Assembly (NCBI GenBank): GCA_002716045.1
Contig: PAZC01000060.1
Span: 39,999-103,998 of the forward strand
Source: Opitutia bacterium
GTDB lineage: Bacteria; Verrucomicrobiota; Verrucomicrobiia; Opitutales; Seribacteraceae
DNA length: 64,000 nt
Reading direction: 5' to 3'
Under the pieces are notes generated by a model. The model made no database searches. It was not told where the DNA came from and saw only the letters and a list, made by a program, of their open reading frames with translations. Positions 46,057 through 54,729 of this stretch are shown one piece after another. Made by a program: the position numbers and the translations under genes. Positions within the stretch are counted from its first letter, which is position 1, and every line of letters begins with the position of its first letter.

Positions 46057-46551
46057 ATGAAAATCGAAAAGGACAAGGTGATTTCCATAGACTACATAAT
46101 GGAAGACGAAGACGGAAGCACCCTGGAAAATACCATCGAAACAGGCCCAGGTGAATTCATCGTCGGCCACAAACAACTAATGCCTGCCATCGAAGATGCC
46201 TTGCTAGGCAAGGAGTCTGGTGACGAAACCACGATCTCCCTGTCACCTGACCAAGCCTTTGGACAAGCACGAGACGAATTAATCGAAAAAGTCGATCGAT
46301 CCAAATTTTCCAAGGACATGCAGTTTGAGGTTGGCAACCAGTTCGAGGTGCCAGGACCCGACGGTCACCCGGAAGCTGTTCGCGTGACAGGCGTGACCGA
46401 CACTGAAATCACTTTTGACCGTAATCATCCGCTGGCTGGAAAAGGCATGACATTCAACGTTACCATTCGCGATGTTCGTGATGCCACGGAACTTGAAATT
46501 GAGCACGGTCATCCCATGAGCGAAGATGGTGGTTGCGGCTGCGGCCACTGA
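46057..46551 (+). CDS. slyD: FKBP-type peptidyl-prolyl isomerase, SlyD-like
   Basis: The 164-residue protein opens with the FKBP strand KVISIDYIMEDEDGSTLENT. It keeps the SlyD insert-in-flap (IF) domain around LSPDQAFGQARDELIEKVDRSKF to about residue 125, and ends in a short metal-binding tail HGHPMSEDGGCGCGH. SlyD proteins are prolyl isomerases and chaperones that also carry nickel. The tail is much shorter than in E. coli. It is convergent with the amidohydrolase, only 3 bp apart. Confidence 0.9.
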   Translation: MKIEKDKVISIDYIMEDEDGSTLENTIETGPGEFIVGHKQLMPAIEDALLGKESGDETTISLSPDQAFGQARDELIEKVDRSKFSKDMQFEVGNQFEVPGPDGHPEAVRVTGVTDTEITFDRNHPLAGKGMTFNVTIRDVRDATELEIEHGHPMSEDGGCGCGH

Positions 46552-46554
46552 AGC

Positions 46555-47532
46555 TCAGCTAAGGAGTCCGTCTAGCCGGGTGAAGGTTTCCTCGGGGAAT
46601 CCCATGGCGGATTTAAGCATGGCATCGCGTTCAAAAACATTTCTCTCCTTCGCCGCGGCTCGAAAATCCTCCCACTTCAAACAACGCCCGAGCCAAGGAC
46701 CAAAGCCACCGGATGTGACAGGAAAATCGCTGCCATGAAGAATGCGCCTCACTACTGGGGAAGGTAGAATTTTCTTTATTGTCCGCCAGCGGTTCGGGGT
46801 ACTCAGGGCACTATTATCGGCATAAAGGCTGGGGTACTCATCGAACATCTTTATCAATTCGGCGGTATAATCGGAATCAAACAGTCCACTTCGTCCGGCG
46901 GCATGGGCAGCGATAGTCACTACCCCGCGTTCGGCAGGAAGGCGCAGAACACGAGGATCCGCATATTTCTTGTTCAGCACCGGGACAGTGTATTCGCCAC
47001 CGGTATGGGCAAGAAAAGCCATTCCGGACTTTGCCATTCGATCCCAAAAGGGAATGTAACAGGGATCCGAACAGTTGACGTTATGGCAGTTGGGTAAAAG
47101 TTTCAATACCTTGGCCCCACCTGCAATACACTTGTCCAGTTCATCCATTGCATCGGGTCGCCCTGGATGAATGGAACAAGCCGGTATAAATTCCGGATGA
47201 ATGGCACCAAGCTCAAGAACACGATCGTTCGGGACATAGAAAGATGCCTTGCCCTTCAGGGCTTCACCAGAGTCAGAGTACGGAAGGTCCATCGCCAGCA
47301 AAACAACCGCATCGAGCGAGGATTCCCTGACTCGCTGCAGCAAGCTCTCCAAGTAGGCCGCATCGAAACCGGATTTCATTGCGGACAAAGGCAATCCAGC
47401 GGCACGAACCAGCAATCGCGCAGCTAACCACCGTACAGGATTCGGAGTGCGCAGCCAGCATCCGGTTCCCGACGAACCATCTCCGACCAAATGCACATGG
47501 CAATCGATTCTCCTCATCAAACCGAGTTTCAC
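46555..47532 (-). CDS. Amidohydrolase family protein
   Basis: The 325-residue protein has the metal-dependent TIM-barrel hydrolase motifs: IDCHVHL (HxH) near 9-15, KLLPNCHNVN, FLAHTGGEYTV with a His ligand near 174, IAAHAAGRSG, and ILHGSDFPVTSGG with catalytic Asp near 269. This resembles the amidohydrolase-2 group (decarboxylases and lactonases). GAGGACAAGAA precedes the GTG at 47532. Substrate unknown; it does not look like a close match to fuconolactonases, which start with a DxHxHxW pattern. Confidence 0.75.
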   Translation of the reverse strand: MKLGLMRRIDCHVHLVGDGSSGTGCWLRTPNPVRWLAARLLVRAAGLPLSAMKSGFDAAYLESLLQRVRESSLDAVVLLAMDLPYSDSGEALKGKASFYVPNDRVLELGAIHPEFIPACSIHPGRPDAMDELDKCIAGGAKVLKLLPNCHNVNCSDPCYIPFWDRMAKSGMAFLAHTGGEYTVPVLNKKYADPRVLRLPAERGVVTIAAHAAGRSGLFDSDYTAELIKMFDEYPSLYADNSALSTPNRWRTIKKILPSPVVRRILHGSDFPVTSGGFGPWLGRCLKWEDFRAAAKERNVFERDAMLKSAMGFPEETFTRLDGLLS

Positions 47533-47654
47533 TTCTTGTCCTCTTCTGGTAAAGCTTTTTGAACAAATATTGCAGCCAATGAATTAAAAAAGTCTTTTCC
47601 AATCACTCTTGAGACGTCAAAGATTGCAATGATGAGGAATGAAACGCGCAATCA

Positions 47655-48650
47655 ATGAAAAGCTTGCTTAAACTGTTTGTCGTTCTTGTCGGGGTTGTGG
47701 TGGGTTATGAGATTCTTCACCTCTTTTTCTTTAAGGACATCGATGGATGGGCTATTCTCTCATTCATGGAAGAACCCGTTACCAATGGGACCTCCAAGCA
47801 AACAGTACCGGAAAACCGCGGCCAATTTGAAAAAGTCCTGTCCTTCGACGGCGAACTCTCCGTCCCCTTGGTGGATGGTCTCGTCTTACTCTCCCTAGCC
47901 GGACTTGCCCTCTCTACCTGGATGCTCGCAGGAAGGTCCAGAGCACCTGCAAACCCGGAAGCTTGGAAGACGGCACGCCTAACGTCAGGATTGTTTTTGT
48001 TCACCTCCGTGACCTATGCGATGACTGGCTCAGCTTCGGGACATCGCCAAGTTGCGGATGATGAATGGAAGTCCTTGACCGACAAACTCCATGTCGGGGA
48101 CGTCATTGCCTATCGAAAGGAAAAATGGCGGGGACGGCGGGAAATTCTGGCATCGGGAAAACTCACGGTCATCGGCTATCGCTTGTTCAAGTACGGGCAT
48201 CTCGCTATTGTCGTGGAAGACCCGAAGGATCCAATGCGCAAGGTGCTTTTTACCAGCCAAAGCAAAATCGGAGTTAACGTCGACGAAGACGTCGACACTC
48301 TCCGCATTCACAACTGGGATGCCTACCGCCTAGACAAATGGGACCGGGTAAATGAAGACCGCTTCAAGGAATACGTAAACCATTGCCTTCAAGCTGCCGG
48401 TCATTTCTTTGGATACGACTTCACAGGCATGTTTGCGCTATGGAACGACAATCTACGACCCACCGAAAAAAGTAATATCGGTTCCGAGTACATTTGCTCC
48501 ACCTCTGTTCTGACCATCCTCTATTACGCTGGCTTCGAGAGCGATGCCATAAAGCGCGAAGGATGGTTTGACCTTGTTACGCCTTATCAAGTGGTGAAGG
48601 CAGACGGACGCTTCATTCCGTTGCCTGAAGGCGGCGTCATTCAGAAATAA
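47655..48650 (+). CDS. Membrane protein with permuted NlpC/P60-like (YiiX-type) domain
   Basis: The 331-residue protein has three hydrophobic segments: about 5-24, 72-92 and 110-125. The C-terminal domain begins with LHVGDVIAYR (145-154). It has a His in KYGHLAIVVED (His182) and a later Cys in SEYICSTSVLTILYYAG (Cys281). His before Cys is the order of the circularly permuted papain-like fold (YiiX/YaeF, LRAT-like). Such enzymes cleave or transfer acyl groups, from peptidoglycan or lipids. The domain probably faces the periplasm or cytoplasm next to the membrane. No family name is certain. Confidence 0.68.
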   Translation: MKSLLKLFVVLVGVVVGYEILHLFFFKDIDGWAILSFMEEPVTNGTSKQTVPENRGQFEKVLSFDGELSVPLVDGLVLLSLAGLALSTWMLAGRSRAPANPEAWKTARLTSGLFLFTSVTYAMTGSASGHRQVADDEWKSLTDKLHVGDVIAYRKEKWRGRREILASGKLTVIGYRLFKYGHLAIVVEDPKDPMRKVLFTSQSKIGVNVDEDVDTLRIHNWDAYRLDKWDRVNEDRFKEYVNHCLQAAGHFFGYDFTGMFALWNDNLRPTEKSNIGSEYICSTSVLTILYYAGFESDAIKREGWFDLVTPYQVVKADGRFIPLPEGGVIQK

Positions 48651-48831
48651 AGACACCGACCCAATCCCGCATGGGACTGCGCCCGAATCGCCGGAAACTC
48701 GGCGCTACATTACCAAAACTTACTGCATTTATGGTTGCATCTTCCTGTGTTGGTTTTAGTTTTTTGCAATGAGGCGATTTCATAGCAATTCTTGCATGTC
48801 TTTCGGATTAATATAGCGGAGAGTTGTTTTC

Positions 48832-49014
48832 ATGGTGGAAATAAGGTCAAACTCAAGCTTCGCCGGATGGTTCGAGGTGATCTATGAAGGGACCGTGATC
48901 GAAGAGGTCCAAGGGCGCAGAAAAGCCCTGCGTCTAGCCAGGGAAGTAGCGCGAAAGAACAAGGAGCAGCATATTTTGTGCGATGGGAAAATCATAGAGG
49001 CGGATGACTGCTGA
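48832..49014 (+). CDS. Small protein, 60 residues, unknown
   Basis: ATG 48832 follows GGAGAG at fair spacing. The product is one compact beta-alpha-beta unit: WFEVIYEGTVIEEVQGRRKALRLAREVARKN then HILCDGKIIEADD. It resembles short DUF2188-type domains in size and pattern but I cannot confirm membership. It is followed almost immediately by the GYF_2 gene, so they may be cotranscribed. The 181 bases upstream show no gene or clear signal. Confidence 0.55.
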   Translation: MVEIRSNSSFAGWFEVIYEGTVIEEVQGRRKALRLAREVARKNKEQHILCDGKIIEADDC

Positions 49015-49034
49015 CCTTGAGTTCAGCTACAAAA

Positions 49035-49679
49035 ATGAAAATGTACGTTATGATGAATCGCAAACGCAACGGGCCGCATGACCCCGATGCGGTGAAAGCC
49101 CTTTATGAATCCGGGCAAGTGACTGGCAATGACTTGGCGTGGAAAGCTGGAATGAATGACTGGAAACCATTAAAGGAACTGGTTCCAGATTGGTTCGAGG
49201 ATTCCGACAAACTCTCCATGCCTCCCCCCTCTACGAAATTAAGTGCTCCATTAGAGCACCCATCCACCACGAGCGAAAAGGCATCTGACTCAAAATCTGC
49301 AGATAATGCGCCAGCGCCCAATGACGAGGAAGACCAAGCGTTCACTTCCGGCAAGTATGCAATATCCCCGGACACGGACAGTGATGTCCCAGTCATGCCT
49401 GCCGAAGAATCAGTTGAGCCTCCACCGGAAAAACTATATCTTGGCATTGCCGGAGAAAAACGAGGCCCTCTTTCGCCTGATGAAACTACAGCTCTTCTGA
49501 CTTCAGGAGAAATCGACGTAGATTGCCTCGCTTGGAAAAGGGGGATGGCCGGATGGAAACCCTTGCGAGAAGTTTGGCCTGATTGTGAGAAGATCACACC
49601 CGATCCGACACCAGATGAGGAGCCACCGCCCATCAGGCTTTTGGATAAACTGCAAAGCGCATTTAAGCAAAATCCTTAG
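49035..49679 (+). CDS. Protein with two GYF_2 domains
   Basis: The protein (about 214 residues from ATG 49035; a TTG at 49017 is an alternative start) has two copies of the same fold. The first, about 1-55, reads YVMMNRKRNGPHDPDAVKAL...AWKAGMNDWKPLKE. The second, about 132-190, reads YLGIAGEKRGPLSPDETTAL...AWKRGMAGWKPLRE. These match GYF_2 (DUF4339) domains, thought to bind proline-rich peptides. A Ser/Pro/Asp/Glu-rich linker separates them. There is no membrane segment. Probably an adaptor of unknown partner. Confidence 0.75.
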   Translation: MKMYVMMNRKRNGPHDPDAVKALYESGQVTGNDLAWKAGMNDWKPLKELVPDWFEDSDKLSMPPPSTKLSAPLEHPSTTSEKASDSKSADNAPAPNDEEDQAFTSGKYAISPDTDSDVPVMPAEESVEPPPEKLYLGIAGEKRGPLSPDETTALLTSGEIDVDCLAWKRGMAGWKPLREVWPDCEKITPDPTPDEEPPPIRLLDKLQSAFKQNP

Positions 49680-49853
49680 CGCTTAACTAAACTTGCCTCG
49701 GAGCCAAGAGGTAGCAGGGCAACCGATTGCCCAAGGGTTGGACTAAAGAAAATTTCGTCGAGCATCGGAATGGGCTTCCCTTAGAGCTACATTCAACTTT
49801 GGATGTTTGAATACTAGACGAAGCAATCGTCTGAACATTCAATCCAACACTCC

Positions 49854-51227
49854 ATGACGCGGAAAATAATATCTTCGGTGGCCCTCATTGCCGCCTCCTG
49901 CATCCTCCCGGCTGCAATTGCCAAGAAAAACAAACAAGCCCCCAACGTGGTACTCATCTTGTCCGATGACCAGGCGTGGACGGACTACGGCTTCATGGGA
50001 CATGAAACCATTTCCTCGCCGCACCTGGATAAACTTTCAAAGGAAAGTGTCCTGTTTCGCAGAGGCTATGTTCCAACTGCCTTGTGTCGCCCCTCGCTGA
50101 TGACCTTGATCACGGGACACTACTCTCATAGAAACGGCGTGACCGGAAACGACCCCTCCCCAAAATACGCCCAACGCAACTCCAAACTCTATAATGAACG
50201 GCGGGCGCAACTCATTTCATATATCGACAAGTTCGATACCTTGCCTGAGCTATTGGGAGAAAAAGGATACCTTAGCCACCAAAGCGGCAAGTGGTGGGAA
50301 GGAAACTTCAAGCAAGGAGGCTTCACCCATGGCATGACGCGGGGCTTTCCACAGCCAGGGGGCCGACATGGTGACGACGGACTGAAGATAGGTCGCAACG
50401 GAATGAAACCGATCGAGGACTTCGTCGACCACGCCATATCGAAGAAGAAGCCTTTCTTTCTCTGGTATGCCCCTTTCCTGCCTCACACCCTGCACAACCC
50501 CCCCCCTCGCCTTCTCGAAAAATACAAGAAAGAAGGTCGCCCCTTGCCCATCGCCAAGTACTACGCGATGTGTGACTGGTTCGATGAAACCTGCGGGCAA
50601 TTGGTGAGTTATCTAGAGAAAAAGAAAGTTCGCGATGACACTTTGATCGTCTACGTAACCGATAACGGATGGATCCAAAACCCAGCCCGCAACGGCTATG
50701 CCCCCCGTTCCAAGCAAACCCCGTACGAGGGAGGAATACGCACCCCTATCATGTACTCTTGGCCCAACGGCGGTCTCAAACCCGCCGATCGCAAGGAGCT
50801 CGTCAGCAGCATTGACATCGTGCCCACTATCCTGGGTGCCGCCGGAGCACGGATCCCAGACGACTTGCCCGGACTCAATCTTATGGACCACCTGAAAACA
50901 GGTAAAGCCATCGGGCGCAAGGGGATCTTCGGAGAAAGCTTTGCCCACGACATAGCCGACATTCAGAAGCCCGAAGCCTCCCTCCTGTTCCGCTGGCGCA
51001 TCGAAGGGAAATGGAAATTGCTCCTCACCTACGATGGTGAAGTGAATCGTTACAAGAGTACCCATCCACGCACCGAGAAACGTCCACAGCTCTACGATCT
51101 GTCCAAGGATCCTCACGAAAAGACCAACTTGGCGGGCAAGCAACCCGAAATCGTTTCCGATTTGGCTGCCAAAATTGCAAAATGGTACCCCTTGAAGGAG
51201 CGCAAAGCTTTAACCGCATACAAATAA
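49854..51227 (+). CDS. Exported sulfatase with CRPSL active-site motif
   Basis: A signal peptide (1-23) leads to the sulfatase fold: NVVLILSDDQAW (metal Asp pair), Cys78 in LCRPSLMTLITG, SGKWWEG, and VTDNGWIQN with Asp/Asn metal ligands. Cys78 should become formylglycine, but the canonical CxPSR ends in Leu82 instead of Arg, with Arg79 next to Cys. CRxSL forms exist in some bacterial sulfatases. It is likely periplasmic and acts on a sulfated glycan. It is the first gene of the eight-gene exported-enzyme run, 7 bp before the cytochrome gene. Confidence 0.88.
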   Translation: MTRKIISSVALIAASCILPAAIAKKNKQAPNVVLILSDDQAWTDYGFMGHETISSPHLDKLSKESVLFRRGYVPTALCRPSLMTLITGHYSHRNGVTGNDPSPKYAQRNSKLYNERRAQLISYIDKFDTLPELLGEKGYLSHQSGKWWEGNFKQGGFTHGMTRGFPQPGGRHGDDGLKIGRNGMKPIEDFVDHAISKKKPFFLWYAPFLPHTLHNPPPRLLEKYKKEGRPLPIAKYYAMCDWFDETCGQLVSYLEKKKVRDDTLIVYVTDNGWIQNPARNGYAPRSKQTPYEGGIRTPIMYSWPNGGLKPADRKELVSSIDIVPTILGAAGARIPDDLPGLNLMDHLKTGKAIGRKGIFGESFAHDIADIQKPEASLLFRWRIEGKWKLLLTYDGEVNRYKSTHPRTEKRPQLYDLSKDPHEKTNLAGKQPEIVSDLAAKIAKWYPLKERKALTAYK

Positions 51228-51234
51228 GAGCATC

Positions 51235-53832
51235 ATGAACAACCCAGTCACAGTACTTGCTTTCCTCTTGCTCACCTTGGCTTCCGCCTTTCAGTCAAAG
51301 GCAGCTCCCGGAGACGAAATCTACCAGCGCGGCTTTCTCTCCATCGAGGATGCCCGCAAATCAATTGAGCTACCCGAAGGCTATGCCCTTCAACTGGTCC
51401 TGAGCGAACCGCAAATTGAGGAGCCAGTGGCCATGGCATGGGATGGCAATGGCGTCCTCTACGTGGTCGAAATGCGCACTTACATGCAAACCGCCGACGC
51501 AACCGGAGAACAAGAACCTCTGAGTCGAATATCGCGACATGAGGACACCAATGGCGACGGCACCTACGACAAGAGTTCAGTCTTCATCGACAAACTTCTT
51601 CTTCCACGTATGTTGCTGCCTCTGGACGATCGCGTGATGGTCGGCATCACAAACACCCTCGACCTCTGGAATTACCGTGACACCGATGGTGACGGCGTGG
51701 CCGATGAAAAGGTAAAGGTATTCGAAGGCGGCCGACGCGGCGGCAACATGGAACACCAACCGAGCGGACTCATCTGGAACTTGGACAACTGGATATACAT
51801 CACCTATCAAAACGTTCGATACCGATACACCAACGGCGAGTTCAAGACAGAGCGTCTTCCCCGTGGCGGCGGCCAGTGGGGACTCACCGCAGATGACGAT
51901 GGACGAGTCTACTACTCGACGGGTGGCGGGGAAAACCCCGCCTTCTTCTTTCAACAACCACCGATCTACGGAATGTTCGATTCTCCCGGTCAAACCGAAG
52001 CCAATTTTCGGGCGGTCTTTCCAATTGCGGCAGTGCCTGACGTGCAAGGTGGTCGACGCAGAGTCGGAGCCAACGGCGGCCTCAACGCCTTCACCGGATG
52101 CGCCGGTCAAGGGATTTACCGGGGTGACAGACTTCCCAAGGAACTCTATGGAGATCTCTTTATTCCCGAACCAGTAGGCCGACTCATTCGCCGAGCCAAG
52201 GTAACGCGCGAAAATGGCTTGAGCGTTCTCACCAACGCTACCCCGGGAAGCGAATTCATGCGCTCAAAGGACATCAACTTTCGCCCTCTGGGTGCAGAGA
52301 CAGCTCCCGATGGCACCATGTTCTTCATAGACATGCACCGTGGCATTATCCAACAAGGGAACTGGACTCGTAGAGGCAGTTACCTGCGAGGTATCATCGA
52401 CAAGTGGGGCATCGACAAGAACGTGGGAAAAGGACGTATCTACCGTCTAGTCCACAAAGACCACAAGCCTGGCCCCCAACCTCGCATGCTAAAGGAATCC
52501 ACCAAAGACTTGGTGGCCCATCTCTCCCATCCGAACGGTTGGTGGCGAGACACCGCTCAGAAACTCATCATTTTGCGCAAAGACGGGAAATCCGTTGTTT
52601 CCGACTTGGAAAAATTGGCTCTCTCCGGAAAGTCTCCTCTTGGTCGGGTGCACGCACTTTGGACATTGGAAGGGCTCGAGGCGGTCGATCCCAAGTTGTT
52701 GATCGATACACTGGGGGACAAAGACCATAGGGTCCGGATGGCTACGGTCAGAGTCAGCGAGCCCTTTCTCACACTTGGGAACAAAGCGCTGGTGACTGCA
52801 TTCAAGGCATTGGAAAAAGAGCCGCATGCCGACGTCGCGTTGCAAACCATCAACTCAATTGCATACAGCGGAGCCAAAGACTCTGAAATTCTAGTTGGCA
52901 TCCAGGATAATCTGATCGATCAACACAGTGACAAACCCATCTTGCAAAGCATTGCCGGAAATCGAGCAAAACTCGCCCAGGAACGCGCTCGCTTGGCCGA
53001 ACAACGCAAGAAAGATGCCCATTTCGGCAAGCAAATGGAGCAAGGCGGCGTAATCTACAAACAGCTTTGCTTCGCCTGCCATGGCGGCGATGGCAAAGGC
53101 ACTCCCATGGCCGGCCAAGCCGGAGTCACCTTGGGACCTCCCCTGCCCGGCTCGCCTCGGGTGCTTGGTTCAGGCGGCAGCTTGGTGCGAACCATCCTGC
53201 ATGGGCAAACCGGACCACTTGACGGCAAGAAATATCCGGGGCAAATGCTTCCCCTCGGCGCCAATGATGACGAATGGATCGCCGCCGTAAGCACTTACAT
53301 TCGAAACAGCTTTGGCAACAAGGGCGGTCCCATTACCAAGGAATTCGTGGCTGGGATAAGAAAATTATCAGGCGATCGGAAATTGCCTTGGACCGAGGCT
53401 GAACTAGAGGAACTCGAACCTCCGCTGCTCGCCAATCGCAAGCAATGGAAACTTACGGCTAGTCACAACAGTGCTTCCTTGAACGGTTGCATCGACGGTC
53501 ATTCAAAGAGTCGCTACGACACCGGAACTTCCCAAGTGCCCGGCATGTGGGTGCAAGTCGAGTTACCCAAAGTATCCAAGGTCAACCGCATCCAACTGGA
53601 CTCCCAAGGCTCCAGTCGCGACTACCCCAGAGGGTACGAGGTGAAATCCTCCATTGACGGCAAGCAATGGTCCAAGCCACTGGCCAATGGAACCGGCAAG
53701 CACCCCCTGACGAACATCTCTTTCCCGACGACTCAGGCAAAATACTTCAGGATTACGCAAACGGGACGGGTCAACGGTCTCTTCTGGTCCATTCACGAAA
53801 TAAACATCTTTGGTAAATCCGTGATTCGTTAA
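51235..53832 (+). CDS. PVC-type beta-propeller/HEAT/cytochrome c/discoidin protein
   Basis: The 865-residue exported protein (signal about 1-24) has four parts. A PVC-type sugar-dehydrogenase-like propeller (about 45-410) includes calcium-like DTNGDG and DTDGDG loops. A HEAT-like helical part (about 425-580) follows. The monohaem cytochrome c has CFACH (Cys612, Cys615, His616) and a Met ligand in GQMLPLG. A C-terminal F5/8-type carbohydrate-binding-like domain covers about 740-863. The set suggests an oxidoreductase that binds a polysaccharide and passes electrons to the haem. Proteins of this plan are frequent in Verrucomicrobia and Planctomycetes, though their reactions are largely unknown. 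Confidence 0.85.
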   Translation: MNNPVTVLAFLLLTLASAFQSKAAPGDEIYQRGFLSIEDARKSIELPEGYALQLVLSEPQIEEPVAMAWDGNGVLYVVEMRTYMQTADATGEQEPLSRISRHEDTNGDGTYDKSSVFIDKLLLPRMLLPLDDRVMVGITNTLDLWNYRDTDGDGVADEKVKVFEGGRRGGNMEHQPSGLIWNLDNWIYITYQNVRYRYTNGEFKTERLPRGGGQWGLTADDDGRVYYSTGGGENPAFFFQQPPIYGMFDSPGQTEANFRAVFPIAAVPDVQGGRRRVGANGGLNAFTGCAGQGIYRGDRLPKELYGDLFIPEPVGRLIRRAKVTRENGLSVLTNATPGSEFMRSKDINFRPLGAETAPDGTMFFIDMHRGIIQQGNWTRRGSYLRGIIDKWGIDKNVGKGRIYRLVHKDHKPGPQPRMLKESTKDLVAHLSHPNGWWRDTAQKLIILRKDGKSVVSDLEKLALSGKSPLGRVHALWTLEGLEAVDPKLLIDTLGDKDHRVRMATVRVSEPFLTLGNKALVTAFKALEKEPHADVALQTINSIAYSGAKDSEILVGIQDNLIDQHSDKPILQSIAGNRAKLAQERARLAEQRKKDAHFGKQMEQGGVIYKQLCFACHGGDGKGTPMAGQAGVTLGPPLPGSPRVLGSGGSLVRTILHGQTGPLDGKKYPGQMLPLGANDDEWIAAVSTYIRNSFGNKGGPITKEFVAGIRKLSGDRKLPWTEAELEELEPPLLANRKQWKLTASHNSASLNGCIDGHSKSRYDTGTSQVPGMWVQVELPKVSKVNRIQLDSQGSSRDYPRGYEVKSSIDGKQWSKPLANGTGKHPLTNISFPTTQAKYFRITQTGRVNGLFWSIHEINIFGKSVIR

Positions 53833-53868
53833 TCCAAAGTCTCATCATCCAGCTCAAGGAAATCTTGG

Positions 53869-54684
53869 GTGGAAAATTTATTACTAAACATGATCAAACA
53901 ATTCTTCCGTACATCTGGCATAAGTGCGGCCCTGCTAGCTTGCTCGACGATTTCCCTGCAAGCGCAGGCAGAGCTCTCCATCTATCAAGCCGTTTCCTGG
54001 AAAAGTCCCAGCGGAGGCAAGTTCAACTACAGCTGGAGCGCTCCCCAGAAAATGAAAAAAGGAGACAAATACCCGCTTCTCTTCTTTCTGCACGGCGCCG
54101 GCGGAAGGGGCAACGACAACAAGAGGCAACTGCACGATGCAGGAGGCATGCAAGCATTCGTCAAGCAAGGCGTGTCCTCCAAACGCCAATCCTATGTGTT
54201 TGCAGGTCAAGTCCCCAAAGCAGATCGCTGGGTGGACGTTCATTGGGCATTGCTGAGCCATAAAATGCCGAAAATATCAGACTCCATGCGCATGGCCTTC
54301 GAGGCATTGGATGCCTTTGTGGCGGACGAGAAAAACCAAGTGGACGCCAACCGCATCTACGTCATGGGCCTCTCCATGGGTGGTTACGGCACTTGGGACG
54401 CCATTCAGCGGCGCCCCGACCTTTTCGCTGCGGCCGTTCCCATTTGCGGTGGTGGCGACAAAAGCCTTGGTAAGAAAATCGCGAAGCTTCCCATCTGGGC
54501 TTGGCACGGAGACAAGGACAAGGTGATCAAGGCAAGTCGTTCACGAGATATGATCGAAGCAATCAAGGAGGCTGGCGGTTCGCCCAAATACAGCGAGATC
54601 AAGAACCGTGGCCACAACTCATGGGTAGATGTCTGGAACTCCGATGAGCTTTGGGACTGGCTCTATTCGCAAAAGCGAAAATAG
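53869..54684 (+). CDS. Exported alpha/beta-hydrolase, esterase/peptidase type
   Basis: A signal peptide is followed by an alpha/beta-hydrolase with oxyanion loop FFLHGAGGRG, nucleophile Ser in GLSMGGYGTWD near 165-175, and catalytic His in NRGHNSWVD near 245-253. This is the phospholipase/carboxylesterase-like group often found in glycan loci. I use the GTG at 53869, which has AAGGA upstream; an ATG at 53890 is also possible. It may remove acyl groups from the glycan handled by the neighbouring sulfatases. Confidence 0.82.
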   Translation: MENLLLNMIKQFFRTSGISAALLACSTISLQAQAELSIYQAVSWKSPSGGKFNYSWSAPQKMKKGDKYPLLFFLHGAGGRGNDNKRQLHDAGGMQAFVKQGVSSKRQSYVFAGQVPKADRWVDVHWALLSHKMPKISDSMRMAFEALDAFVADEKNQVDANRIYVMGLSMGGYGTWDAIQRRPDLFAAAVPICGGGDKSLGKKIAKLPIWAWHGDKDKVIKASRSRDMIEAIKEAGGSPKYSEIKNRGHNSWVDVWNSDELWDWLYSQKRK

Positions 54685-54729
54685 CCCCTCTGTCTCAAAA
54701 CATATAACAAAGACACTGCGGCTCCGCCC

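Noticed and set aside
49717..49732. Hairpin GGGCAA-CCGA-TTGCCC after the GYF_2 gene as a terminator
   Set aside because: The stem is only 6 bp and no T-run follows, so it is too weak to call.
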